DNA of 64,000 bases from Aphrocallistes beatrix (taxonomy: Eukaryota > Porifera > Hexactinellida > Sceptrulophora > Aphrocallistidae): contig OY725488.1 of the NCBI GenBank assembly GCA_963281255.1, positions 7,785,524 to 7,849,523 on the forward strand, given 5' to 3'. Within the stretch, counting starts at the first letter, position 1, and each line of letters starts with the position of its first letter. This document shows, one piece after another, positions 21,913 through 31,401 of this stretch. Both the position numbers and the translations under genes were made by a program. Under the pieces are notes generated by a model. The model saw nothing but the letters and a program-made list of their open reading frames with translations, was not told the origin of the DNA and searched no databases.

Positions 21913-22218
21913 CTTGCGGTGGACAACAATCGTACGGTGGATAGTAATCGTACGATGGATAGTAATCGTACGGTGGATAGTAATCGTACGGTGGATAGTA
22001 ATCGTACGATGGATAGTAATCGTACGATGGATAGTAATCGTACGATGGATAGTAATCGTACGATGGATAGTAATCGTACGATGGATAGTAATCGTACGAT
22101 GGATAGTAATCGTACGATGGATAGTAATCGTACGGTGGATAGTAATCGTACGGTGGATAGTAATCGTACGATGGATAGTAATCGTACGGTGGATAGTAAT
22201 CGTACGGTGGATAGTAAT
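21913..22218. repeat. 18 bp minisatellite, 16 good units plus one degenerate
   Basis: Unit CGTACGRTGGATAGTAAT repeats from 21931 to 22218 without indels; the R position alternates between G and A. An older unit lies at 21913-21930. Because 18 is a multiple of three, several frames stay open (DSNRTM on plus, YDYYPS on minus). It ends 95 bp before the ATG of the gene at 22313, so it lies in that gene's promoter or 5' UTR. Confidence 0.95.
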
Positions 22219-22312
22219 AGTATGAAACAGGACTGCTATAAATACTCGCTAGCAAAGTCATGCTCATATAACAACCTCTGCACAAATCGTACAATTCAAA
22301 TAAATTCCGGAG

Positions 22313-24034
22313 ATGAGCAGTCTTGGCAAAGATATAGCCCGAATGAAGGCTGAAATTGAAAACATACGCATACAGAAGAGGGAAAGGCTAAGAAATCTTG
22401 ACTTCTTCATCTTGGACAATTCTATCCGTGAGAGCACAGTGGGACAGATACGTAGTCACACGATCGAAGACAAAAAAGCCATTTTCAGACAAGTGAAACG
22501 CTGTGGAATAACTGACATGCTCGTAGCAACATTCGCGCACTTGACACGTGTAGACGATGATTTTTGCCAATGGTTAAAGGACGAAGGAGAAGACTTCAAC
22601 CTGTTTTACTCGTTTTCTGAGGTCGCAGAAGGGCTGAATGATGGCGCATATGACACGAAGACAGTGCCCATTTCATTGAAAAAGAATAAAAAGTATGGCC
22701 TATACAACACGGTGTTTGAGGTGGATCTGATGAACCCTGACTGTGCTTGGGGCACCAAGTTCACAGTAAATGACATGTGTGAACTGATTAGGAAATGGAT
22801 GATGTGGGTGTTCACGAATATTCATAAGAAGGCTAAAATGTTTCTCAACATACGGGATCTTCCTCTTGCGATGCTACAAGAACCCGAGAGGTTGCTATCC
22901 ATTGTGAAATACCTTGCCAAGATGCCAGAAAATATTCGAATGCTTGGAGTCACTTTTGAGGACCCGGCTGGTGAGTACTTGCCCGAAGAGTTGGAAGCTT
23001 GGACAGCATGCGTTCGTCGAGTAATGGATTCCAACGGCTGGAAGTCTGGGAAAATATTGGTGCACATTCACCAGAGATGGGACCTCCAAACGGCCTGTCA
23101 GTTAGACTGTCTGAGTGCTGGGGCTGACGGCGTGTGGGCAAGTCTCTGTGATGAAGGAGCAGCTTTGGGACATGCTTGCAGTACTGTTACCTTAACCAAT
23201 CTCATACGACTTGGTAACACAAAGGTGCTAGAAAAGTACAACTGTACTGAAGTTAGAAAAGCTGCAATCGCGGTGACAAAACAAACCACCGGTAATGACC
23301 CTCATCCCAAGCAAGTGGTGTATGGAAAGAGATCTGTAGACTTAGTTTTTGGTGCAATGGGTCGAGGCAAGTTCAATCTTCCGGATTTTTTCGGAGTGCC
23401 ATGCATCAATCGTATTTCAACCCTAGCACCCAACGAGATGATCAGAGATCGCCTCGTTGATCTGTTTGGAGAGAATGAGCAGTTTACTGTTGAAATGGCG
23501 TTTAAGATGAAAGAAAAAATGTATGAAGACCTCCGCAGTGGAAAAAAGGAAGAGTACATGAGTAGACCCGGTATTGCTCTGCTCTTTGAACGCTCGGAAG
23601 GAAAACTGACACCAGAGATGATAAATTCAATTGCGGAAGTGGAAGATAAGAATATCCATCACCAGACACTCATTAAGGAAATCCGTGATTTGTGGGAGCA
23701 CTTTAACATCGATGAGGAAAGGCTATATGCTGATAAAGGAGATTCCTTGCATTTTGATTCGTTCTATCATGGTTTCATGGCTCCTTATTTCGGGTGTTAC
23801 AGGTGCATTGACACGAAACTAGCTTTAAAGGCAATCGACGTAGATAAGGATGGTCGGATCGAATGGAAAGAGTTCTTGGTCTACATCAAATGGGCATTGA
23901 ATGAATACCCTCAAGTGGAAACTGCTGATGAAGTGATGGCAATCGCATTCGAAGAAGGTTTGATGCCATGTATACGAGAGGAGAAAATCAATAACCCTGA
24001 TTCCCACAGTGGTTTCAGGTTCATTTCAAAATGA
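22313..24034 (+). CDS. DRE-TIM (HMG-CoA lyase-like) barrel protein with C-terminal EF-hand
   Basis: An intact single-exon ORF of 573 residues starting MSSLGKDIARMKAEIE. Residues about 28-330 look like a DRE-TIM metallolyase barrel. LDFFILDNSIREST matches the first strand, where the superfamily has D-x-(S/T)-(L/I)-R-(E/D), and LVHIHQRWDLQTA matches the H-x-H metal-ligand strand, followed by AGADGVWASLCDEGAALGHA. Known members are HMG-CoA lyase, isopropylmalate and homocitrate synthases and the pyruvate-carboxylase transferase domain. Near the C-terminus DVDKDGRIEWKE (about 509-520) is a canonical EF-hand loop with D/D/D at 1, 3, 5 and E at 12; a degenerate partner may precede it. No targeting peptide is evident. 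Substrate and reaction are unknown; calcium control is inference. I do not recognise a named protein with this architecture. Confidence 0.8.
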   Translation: MSSLGKDIARMKAEIENIRIQKRERLRNLDFFILDNSIRESTVGQIRSHTIEDKKAIFRQVKRCGITDMLVATFAHLTRVDDDFCQWLKDEGEDFNLFYSFSEVAEGLNDGAYDTKTVPISLKKNKKYGLYNTVFEVDLMNPDCAWGTKFTVNDMCELIRKWMMWVFTNIHKKAKMFLNIRDLPLAMLQEPERLLSIVKYLAKMPENIRMLGVTFEDPAGEYLPEELEAWTACVRRVMDSNGWKSGKILVHIHQRWDLQTACQLDCLSAGADGVWASLCDEGAALGHACSTVTLTNLIRLGNTKVLEKYNCTEVRKAAIAVTKQTTGNDPHPKQVVYGKRSVDLVFGAMGRGKFNLPDFFGVPCINRISTLAPNEMIRDRLVDLFGENEQFTVEMAFKMKEKMYEDLRSGKKEEYMSRPGIALLFERSEGKLTPEMINSIAEVEDKNIHHQTLIKEIRDLWEHFNIDEERLYADKGDSLHFDSFYHGFMAPYFGCYRCIDTKLALKAIDVDKDGRIEWKEFLVYIKWALNEYPQVETADEVMAIAFEEGLMPCIREEKINNPDSHSGFRFISK

Positions 24035-24404
24035 CTCTCTCCAGCAGATTTAGTCTTCAAACCTTTAGCGGTGAAGTGTGCTTAATAAGTAGGATTGTTT
24101 TCTAGTTTCTTCCTTAGTTTTTTCCTGTACGTATTTATATTTGTGTACGTACACTAATGAAAATATATTACTCTACGTCTGAGTTAAATCATGGTTTTTA
24201 GATTTTTCTACCGTAACGGATTTTTGGACGAATTTTCGTCTTAAGACCTCGCATTATCGCATTATTCCATCGAATAATCCCACGTACATATTATTTAGTA
24301 ATTACGCCCAATTGCCATAATAATATATTGCCATAATATTCAACCTAATTTTTGGTTCGCTCGTGATGTTTAAAAATAACAATGCATGCACAAATTGTTG
24401 AATA
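24035..24404. other. 3' flank of the DRE-TIM/EF-hand gene: nothing further recognised
   Basis: AT-rich DNA with likely 3' UTR. No coding similarity or repeat beyond the element that starts at 24405. Confidence 0.4.
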
Positions 24405-24993
24405 GGGGACGTGCCAATTCATGGACTTTTAGGGTCTGCGAATCATCAACTTTTTTTAAGATATGCTCCTTTTGAGGTATACAATTAATCGACTTCCCAT
24501 ATCATACTATATATTATGCCATTCCAATTCTTTCTCAAGTTTTAGCATTTTCTTACTGTTAGCAATTGATCAAACTTTTGAATGATTAGATACGGGGTTT
24601 GGAATGTCTACTGAGGTATTTTCAGTCTCATGTGAGCTTCATGACATTTTAGGTAGACATATAGAATAGAAGCCCCATACACTTCTGGCGTTTTAGGCTG
24701 GAATTGAAAGAATAATATTCCGAGAATTCAAGCGTTTTAAAGCGAGATTGAAAATGAATCCTGTGTGAGGCATTTAAGGCGGAGATACAGATCGTAGGGT
24801 GTCCACTGGAGCATTTTCATATCGATCACTGACTCTATGGAATTTTATGTAGAGATAATTTAGTGGAGATGTTCTAATTTACAAATTTTAAAAAAGTTGA
24901 CGAATTGCAAACCTTAGAAAAGTCGATGTATTGCAGACCTTTAAGAGTCGATAATCTGCAAACCTTCCAAAGTCGATGATTTGCATGTGTCCC
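24405..24993. mobile_element. Non-autonomous hAT-like element, 589 bp, 8 bp target duplication GTTGAATA
   Basis: GTTGAATA occurs at 24397-24404 and 24994-25001. The ends are imperfectly inverted: GGGGACGTGCCAATTCATGG at the left and, read from the right, GGGACACATGCAAATCATCG. Subterminal units AAGTCGATGATTTGCAAACC recur about four times at the right and once, inverted, at the left. The 8 bp duplication fits hAT. No coding capacity. Confidence 0.65.
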
Positions 24994-25001
24994 GTTGAAT
25001 A

Positions 25002-25748
25002 ATTAACCTATCAAGAGTTCTATTTAAAAATCTGGAAGCAAAAGTTTAATCCTTACTATTAAAAACCCGATTAATGTTTGTGTATATATGTATATATAGA
25101 TTTTTCGATCCGACACTCCACGACAAAACACGACACCTTTGAACTGCTAGACAGGGTGTCAACTCAGAATCCTTCAATGCAGCCCTATCATTTTTTGACA
25201 CATAAGGTACATAGACAATTTAAACACCTTCTGCAGTTGCATATTTTTTTAATATACAGCTGAATGATATTACACTTTAATTATTAAGAAAGATTGATAT
25301 GAATATTCATATGTATACTATAAGGATAAAACTATGCAGATGTTAACTTAACTTTATAGTGAAAAGTGATAGAAGAAAACTTTCTACGAATAAATAGTTA
25401 TTATATGTGGCACCTTCTTATGGATATATATGTTGTAAGGGAAAATCAAAAATATTGAATTTGCGTAATTATGCTAAACGATGTTGCCCAAATACATTGC
25501 CTCAAAATTTCAGAATTGTTCACACCTCGAGTAGGTGTGTAAGCATCACAACACATTTCAATGCGCCATAAGACCAAAAGGGTATCCGTCTGGATGGTAA
25601 ATCCCTGGATGTTAAAATATTTTTAATTTTATATATGAGATGTAATGTCATCTAATTCATTAAATAATCACTTGATCAAAATTCTAGAACAACTTTCGAA
25701 GTTCGTGATCCAGGAAATTTTCCTGGATTCCTGAAGACTTGCTAAATA
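25002..25748. other. Intergenic; one Helitron-like 5' terminus near 25053
   Basis: TCCTTACTATTAAAAACCCG starts near 25053 and matches the 5' ends of the repeats at 30160, 32545 and 33092, but I could not follow this copy to a 3' end. Nothing else was recognised. Confidence 0.4.
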
Positions 25749-25750
25749 GG

Positions 25751-25932
25751 GGCATGCCTAATTTACGGGACGGGACGGAACAGTCCCGGAAAATCTAGAT
25801 GGCTAATTTACGGGACGGGACGGGACCATCCCGGAAAATCTAGGTACCTAATTTACGGGACGGGACGAGCCAAGATGCCTAATTTACGGGACGGGATGCC
25901 GTCCCGTAAATTAGGCATGCCCGATAATGCCC
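25751..25932. mobile_element. MITE, 182 bp, 9 bp target duplication CTAAATAGG, built of CTAATTTACGGGACGG repeats
   Basis: CTAAATAGG flanks both sides (25742-25750 and 25933-25941). Inside, CTAATTTACGGGACGGGA occurs four times directly and once inverted near the right end, giving strong hairpins. A 9 bp duplication is typical of Mutator-like elements. A variant (CTAATTTACGGAACGG) occurs in both arms of the foldback element. Confidence 0.7.
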
Positions 25933-25933
25933 C

Positions 25934-26344
25934 TAAATAGGAACATAAAATTACTCAATAAATTCTATAACTATATTACAATAATGGAAATGCTTATAGG
26001 CTAGTTAAAAGTTCAAAATCCTTGGATTTTTCATTAAATCCCTGGATCCATGGAGGGTTTGCGTTTTAGTATTTAAGATATTAGAGAACTATTCGCAAAA
26101 AGTATTATTAGTGATAGACACAGTAAGCAAAGTTAGTGAGAAAAAAGTTGAATTATTAGTAAAGAGACCTAAAGTCAGTAGAATCAATAAAGACAAATAA
26201 ACTAGCTCTACTTGTAAATTGTTCTGAGTCGCGAACTCTCTAAAGAGTAAGGCTTAGGAATAAATTACAGACTGATCCGTGAAGCTATTCAACGTGATGT
26301 AGTAGCTATTTTAAGGTAAGGGACCGGGTTGTGGGTGGCTAGGG
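25934..26344. other. 3' flank of the PCM1 gene: nothing recognised
   Basis: Intergenic AT-rich DNA between the MITE and the PCM1 stop. It probably contains the PCM1 3' UTR. Confidence 0.4.
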
Positions 26345-29300
26345 CTATGGAGTGGAAGGAGGGAGGATTTCTAACATCTCTCCAGTAAGTTCTAATCTCT
26401 CTGACGCCGGGGGCATAACTTCCGAAATGAAATCGTTGTTCTCCAAATCTAACACCTGCGTCTCTTTAGCGCGATTAAGAAAGGTGAAAGATCCCTGAGC
26501 TAGTGCGACGTTAGCGAAGGGAGGGAGTTCTACTGAATCTCCTTTGTCAGAGGGAGTGGACTGGTCCGAATGCTTGGGGGAATTGGCACCCGCGGAATTG
26601 TTTACTTGTTTGTGAGGCCTGTGTGGGTTGATCTCAGAGAGGTCAGAAGCTGTGCAGGAGGCGGTCTCTGAGATGGTGTCCACTGTCTTGCTCTGAGAGT
26701 AGTCCTCACTCTTCTCAGAGGTAGCGTCATCATCCATAGGCTTGCACTCGCTCAGCGTGAGGTTGATTATGTTAGGAGGGGAGAGAGTAGGGGACAAGTG
26801 GGCTGTTGTCTCGCTGCACTGGTGCCCTTGTATGGCAAGAGTATCCTTAGTGCTGTCAGAGAGACAGATGGTTTCATCTGCCCTCTCATCAGTGGCAGCA
26901 GCGAGAGCGTCGTCTCTGGCTTGATCTCGGCCCTCTCGCTCTGAGTTCTCCTCGTCTGAATCATTGGAGAGCTCAATCGAGTTGCGGAAAACCAGATTGT
27001 CCATCTGAGCGAAGAAGAGCTCGCTCACGTCTATCAACAGCTCTTCCCCGCAGTCCTTCAGCAGGTTCGATCTGTACTTGGACAGGATCTCCTTCAGCTC
27101 TGTGTCCAGCTCCCGCCCCACACGCTGCACCACCTCCGGAGAAAAGAGTTCGGAGAATAGCATCAGGATGTACTGGTGAATCAGCGCCAGGAGCTTAGGG
27201 TCACACTCCTGGTCTAGGTTGTCTTTCAGGACGGGAATTAGGCGCGTAACCAGCTCCCGTACTTGCTGATCCCACGGAGACGCGCGCGGGGAACTGAGCT
27301 CAGAGTCCGTGAGCTCTGACATCTCGCTCTGTGCCTCCTCGAGCCTCTTCTGCAGCCCCTGTGCCCACTGAAAGCTCCTCGAGGGACAGCGGTCCCCCAC
27401 GTTCTCACTCGATCCAGAAAGGTCCGTGTTGAGGTAGTGGCGAGCTAGAGGGAAGTTCTGAGTGGGAGAATGCACCGGGTTCTCCACGGAAGGAATTGCA
27501 GAGAAGGCCTGTGCGTCTATCTGTTCCTGGTTCAGGAAGTTGTTGATGATGCGCTTGAGGGACCTCACTCCCGCCTCCCGCAGGTCGTCCTTGTTGAGGA
27601 GCTGCGCAGTCCGCAGGAACTCCAGCAGGAAGACGGGCCGAGACTCGTTCCCTGAGAGGAGCGACGCCACCTCCGAGTAGATCTGCTCCCGCACTTGTTC
27701 GAAGAGAGGGATCTCCTGCGGTGTCGCACTCGTGTACGGGGGGTTGTCAGGGAAGGGGGCAGAGGTATGTGGGAGGGAGGCGGCATTGTCCTCTCTCCTG
27801 GTAGGAATCTTAGGGAGTTCCCGTCTGGCCTCAGAGAGGACTGGCATAACTTCACAATCCGACGGTAGATGTTGCGAAGAGAGGGGGTTCTCTTGGAAGG
27901 TGAGATCTGTCTGGGTACAGCTAGCGGTGAGAGGAACGAGCGCGTCCTGAGAAGATAGGTGGGGAGGAGCAGGTGTGAAACTAGCTGTGGGATGTACCAT
28001 CTGAGGGGGAGCAGGGGGGTAGTGGAGGGTCTGAGTCCACTGGTTAGGGAGATGGAGAGGAGCAGGGTTGGCTAAACTGGGGTACAAGTAAGGAGCAGAA
28101 GACTGCGAGTACGGGGGCGGCACAAAGTAGTTCTGGGCAAGTGGATAGTTGGAAAAGGGAGAGGGAGTGACAGGAGGGTAGGAGGATACGTAAGGAGAAG
28201 GAGGTACAGGCGGAGGATAGGAAGATAGGTAGGGGGAAGGAGTTAGGGGGGGAGGGTAAGACAGGTAGGATGGAAGGGATCCGCAGTGAGAATAGAACTG
28301 GTGGGGATTAGTAGAATATAACTGTGTAGGCAGCTCTACGCTCGGAGTATTGGGAGGGTAGCTGGTGAACTGCTGCAGCTGGTTGGGAACTGGCGTCGTA
28401 GCAGGAGGCACAGGGGGCTGTGAGGAGGTATAAATAGGATGAGAAGGCTGAGGAGTCAGCATCGGTTGCTGGAGTGTCTGGTCTTTCTGCTGCAGCAGCA
28501 GAGACAGTTTGTCGGAGATGTCGTGGAGAACTGAGCCCGGCTGTTCAGGGCGATGCGAGACAGAGGCCAACTCAGGATCCTGCTCCCACTCCCTCCCTGC
28601 ATGGAGAAACACCTCTCTTGCAGACCCGGAGAGCACGGCGGAGAGGGAGTGTGAGGGGTTGATGCGGGGACGAAAGGACCCAAGTGCGGAATGCATGGAG
28701 TACTCAGGCCCCTGTGCTATGTCTGTATGAAAATACGGCAGGTGTTCTGTCCCATTCTCAGTCGTGCAAGTCATCTCCATGTCTGAATTCTGCCGAAACT
28801 TCGCATAATCAGGAATCGGCGGCGGTCCTGGAGAGGCCATACGCTGAGACATCCGGGTCTGAGTCTCTTCGAGGACGCGTCGCTCCTCCAAGAGAGAGGC
28901 ATACTTCTCTCTCTCTCGTCTCACCTCACCCATGAGGCTCTCCTCTCTAGCTGCGTCGATCTCTTCGCACTGCCGCACCATCTCATCCCTCTCTGCCTCC
29001 AGACTGCAGAGCTCTCGCTTCTTGGCCACGATCTCAGCTCTGCGGTCGCTCAACGAGTCTATATTTATACCATTGAACAGCTCCTGTCTTGCTCTGGGCG
29101 GGGAAGTTCTGGCAGAGCCCATTTTCAGGTACTCCTCCAGGATCTCTTCTCTCTCGGGGGTAGGCTGTACGAATGAGATGCTATCATGCATGGGAGTCCT
29201 CTCTGTGCCAGGAAATCTTTCCTGAGGGTCGCTCGCTCCTCTGTTCTGATCAGCGCTTGTGCCTATCAGTCGATTCACCCCATCGTACTGCCGGCTGTAC

Positions 29301-29638
29301 TGCTCCAGTAACAGTTGTCGTTCATTCAGTGCACTCTGCATAGTTGTGCGGTGCTTCTCTTCCAGATCTTCAGCCCCCGCTCCAGGGTCCGGAGACTCCC
29401 CCCTGCGCAGCTCAGAGGCCTTGGAGCACAAGTATGTCAGCATCTCGGCTGTGTGTTTGTGCTTCTTATGAAGCTTTTTACGTTTCTGTCTCACACGCGC
29501 TATTTCGCGTTGTTTTTCTGAAATTTCCTTCATTATACGCTCCCTTAGGTTTGAATCTCCCGCTGGATTACCTGGGTCATCTGGGCCCACATTCTCATTC
29601 TGGATTTCTCTTGAACCAGAGATAACTTCCTGTGACAT
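26345..29638 (-). CDS. PCM1: Pericentriolar material 1 protein, compact form
   Basis: A single ORF; I start it at the ATG at 29638 (MSQEVISG, 1,097 residues) because the 32 upstream in-frame codons from 29734 are hydrophobic and AT-rich like the 5' flank. Charged coiled coils lie at about 29-80 and 200-270, followed by a Pro/Tyr/Ser-rich disordered stretch (about 410-600). The C-terminal third carries the PCM1 signature: EQIYSEVASLLSGNESRP with a following leucine-rich helix, then LIPVLKDNLDQECDPKLLAL and LKDCGEELLIDVSELFF. Human PCM1 (about 2,000 residues) has recognisably the same blocks. PCM1 scaffolds centriolar satellites, delivering proteins to centrosome and basal body. This version is about half the vertebrate length, having lost much of the N-terminal coiled-coil half. 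The acidic tail after about residue 900 is not conserved that I can see. Confidence 0.85.
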   Translation of the reverse strand: MSQEVISGSREIQNENVGPDDPGNPAGDSNLRERIMKEISEKQREIARVRQKRKKLHKKHKHTAEMLTYLCSKASELRRGESPDPGAGAEDLEEKHRTTMQSALNERQLLLEQYSRQYDGVNRLIGTSADQNRGASDPQERFPGTERTPMHDSISFVQPTPEREEILEEYLKMGSARTSPPRARQELFNGINIDSLSDRRAEIVAKKRELCSLEAERDEMVRQCEEIDAAREESLMGEVRREREKYASLLEERRVLEETQTRMSQRMASPGPPPIPDYAKFRQNSDMEMTCTTENGTEHLPYFHTDIAQGPEYSMHSALGSFRPRINPSHSLSAVLSGSAREVFLHAGREWEQDPELASVSHRPEQPGSVLHDISDKLSLLLQQKDQTLQQPMLTPQPSHPIYTSSQPPVPPATTPVPNQLQQFTSYPPNTPSVELPTQLYSTNPHQFYSHCGSLPSYLSYPPPLTPSPYLSSYPPPVPPSPYVSSYPPVTPSPFSNYPLAQNYFVPPPYSQSSAPYLYPSLANPAPLHLPNQWTQTLHYPPAPPQMVHPTASFTPAPPHLSSQDALVPLTASCTQTDLTFQENPLSSQHLPSDCEVMPVLSEARRELPKIPTRREDNAASLPHTSAPFPDNPPYTSATPQEIPLFEQVREQIYSEVASLLSGNESRPVFLLEFLRTAQLLNKDDLREAGVRSLKRIINNFLNQEQIDAQAFSAIPSVENPVHSPTQNFPLARHYLNTDLSGSSENVGDRCPSRSFQWAQGLQKRLEEAQSEMSELTDSELSSPRASPWDQQVRELVTRLIPVLKDNLDQECDPKLLALIHQYILMLFSELFSPEVVQRVGRELDTELKEILSKYRSNLLKDCGEELLIDVSELFFAQMDNLVFRNSIELSNDSDEENSEREGRDQARDDALAAATDERADETICLSDSTKDTLAIQGHQCSETTAHLSPTLSPPNIINLTLSECKPMDDDATSEKSEDYSQSKTVDTISETASCTASDLSEINPHRPHKQVNNSAGANSPKHSDQSTPSDKGDSVELPPFANVALAQGSFTFLNRAKETQVLDLENNDFISEVMPPASERLELTGEMLEILPPSTP

Positions 29639-30180
29639 AGTCTTGAAGAAGGATTTATAAATGCTAATAATAAATAAATTGATACAAGTATAAATATCCA
29701 AAAATGATGTTTTTACAAAGTGCCTGGAGGTCAATCAATTAATACACCAGAGTTAATGAAATCTTAAATCAATTTCGAAATTTAGTTTCAAATCAATCAA
29801 TTTAGAAGTTCCTGGTGTAGATCAATCCTTTCCAAAGCATAATTGAAAGCATTTGTGTCAACTTGTTATGACCATTATATATATTTGGAACAAGTGGAAC
29901 AAAGAGGCACAAGCGATATTAATTACCTTTCAGGCATAGTTGATATATAGAAAACTTCTAAACTGAGTAATTCGAGTGTGTAGATTTCGAATTTGATGTG
30001 TGTAGATTTCGAATTTGATTTTCATTTAGCTATCGTGTTCATAATAAATTGGCTTCAATGGAGAGACCCATTTAAGCATTATTTATGATACAGAGCAATA
30101 TGGTGTTCTAATAATTTTGGCCAGGCAATGCATGCATTAATCGAGTTTAATAGTAAGGATTATTTGTTTACAATAAATTC
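29639..30180. other. 5' flank of PCM1; short direct repeat
   Basis: TGTGTAGATTTCGAATTTGAT occurs twice in tandem (about 29979-30020). A Helitron-like 5' terminus in minus orientation lies near 30160. No gene was recognised. Confidence 0.45.
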
Positions 30181-30185
30181 ATAAA

Positions 30186-30912
30186 TTATGCTCAAACTAT
30201 GCTCAAAATATGCTCAAATTATGCTCAAACTATGCTCAAAATATGCTCAAATTATGCTCAAACTATGCTCAAAATATGCTCAAAATATGCTTAAATAATG
30301 CTCAAGTTTTTTATGACGGTAAATTAACATTATGCTCGAACTTTTTATGACGGCAAATTAACATTGCTCAAATTTTTTATGACGGGAAAATATGCTCAAA
30401 TAATGCTCAAATATGCTCAAAATATGCTCAAATAATGCTCAAACTATGCTCAAATTATGCTCAAAATATGCTCAAAATATGCTCAAATAATGCTCAAACT
30501 ATGCTCAAAATATGCTCAAATAATGCTCAAAATATGCTCAAAATATGCTCAAACTATGCTCAAATTATGTTCAAATAATGCTCAAGTTTTTTATGACGGG
30601 AAATTAACATTATGCTCGAACTTTTTATGACGGGAAATTAAAATTATACTCAAATTATTTATGACGGTAAATTAACATTATGCTCGAACTTTTTATGACG
30701 GCAAATTAACATTATGCTCAAATTTTTTATGACGGGAAATTAACATTATGCTCAAATTTTTTATGACGGGAAATAACATTATGCTCAAATTTTTTATGAC
30801 GGGAAATTAAAATTATACTCAAATTATTTATGACGGTAAATTAACATTATGCTCGAACTTTTTATGACGGCAAATTAACATTATGCTCAAATTTTTTATG
30901 ACTGGAAATTAA
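30186..30912. repeat. Compound minisatellite: ATGCTCAAA(NN) and ATGACGGGAAATTAACATT units
   Basis: Two interleaved unit types. One is an 11 bp ATGCTCAAANT unit, mostly 30186-30300 and 30385-30580. The other is about 34 bp and combines TTTTTTATGACGG(G/T/C)AAATTAACA with one TTATGCTCAAA. Blocks of the long unit follow blocks of the short one twice, so compound segments were themselves duplicated. Non-coding. Confidence 0.9.
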
Positions 30913-30914
30913 CA

Positions 30915-30965
30915 TTACAAACGCGCTTCGCGGCTTGCGGACACTGCATGTCCGCAGAGTTACCC
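30915..30965 (-). repeat. Helitron-like 3' hairpin terminus (isolated copy)
   Basis: On the minus strand: GCGGACATGCAGTGTCCGC hairpin, then GCCGCGAAGCGCGTTTGT. It is the same two-hairpin arrangement as the copy at 32035-32092. Confidence 0.45.
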
Positions 30966-31130
30966 AGTGAGCGCTTGGGGATATTAGAGAAACAATACGT
31001 CGCTTTCTTGTTCTCTCTAAGTATGCTGAATTGCCATTTGTATGCAGGAACATTAATGAAATCAGAACTGTAGCAGAAAATTTAGGTTCGTGATAAATAG
31101 AATTTACTTCGTATTAATTAAGTAAACTAA

Positions 31131-31312
31131 TCGAGTCATTTATCGGACTCATCGAGTCATGACTCGCGAGTCACCGAGTCATCGAGTCATGACTCGTTGA
31201 CTCGAGTCATCAGATTTCATTAATGAGTCAATGACTCGATGAATCGAGTCATTACATTTCATTAACGAGTCAGATGACTCGATGACTCGAGTCATTAGAG
31301 TTGATGACTTAT
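31131..31312. repeat. Cluster of GACTCGAGTCAT palindromes
   Basis: About 180 bp made almost only of ATGACTCG and its complement CGAGTCAT in both orientations, separated by two ATTTCATTAA spacers. It gives many TGACTCG/CGAGTCA half-sites and several perfect GACTCGAGTC palindromes. Confidence 0.85.
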
Positions 31313-31401
31313 GCCCTGATTAATTACATAGATCCCAACTTATGGAGCGTTCAAATGCTGGTCCTGTTCTGCCACCCAGTGTCAATAATTATACATATAT
31401 A

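Noticed and set aside
21866-22294. Minus-strand ORF encoding a Tyr/Pro/Asp-rich repeat protein
   Set aside because: It is the reverse reading of the 18 bp minisatellite; plus-strand frames are equally open and no signal peptide or conserved flank supports it.
22388-24007. Minus-strand ORFs opposite the DRE-TIM/EF-hand gene
   Set aside because: Shadow frames of a strongly supported plus-strand gene.
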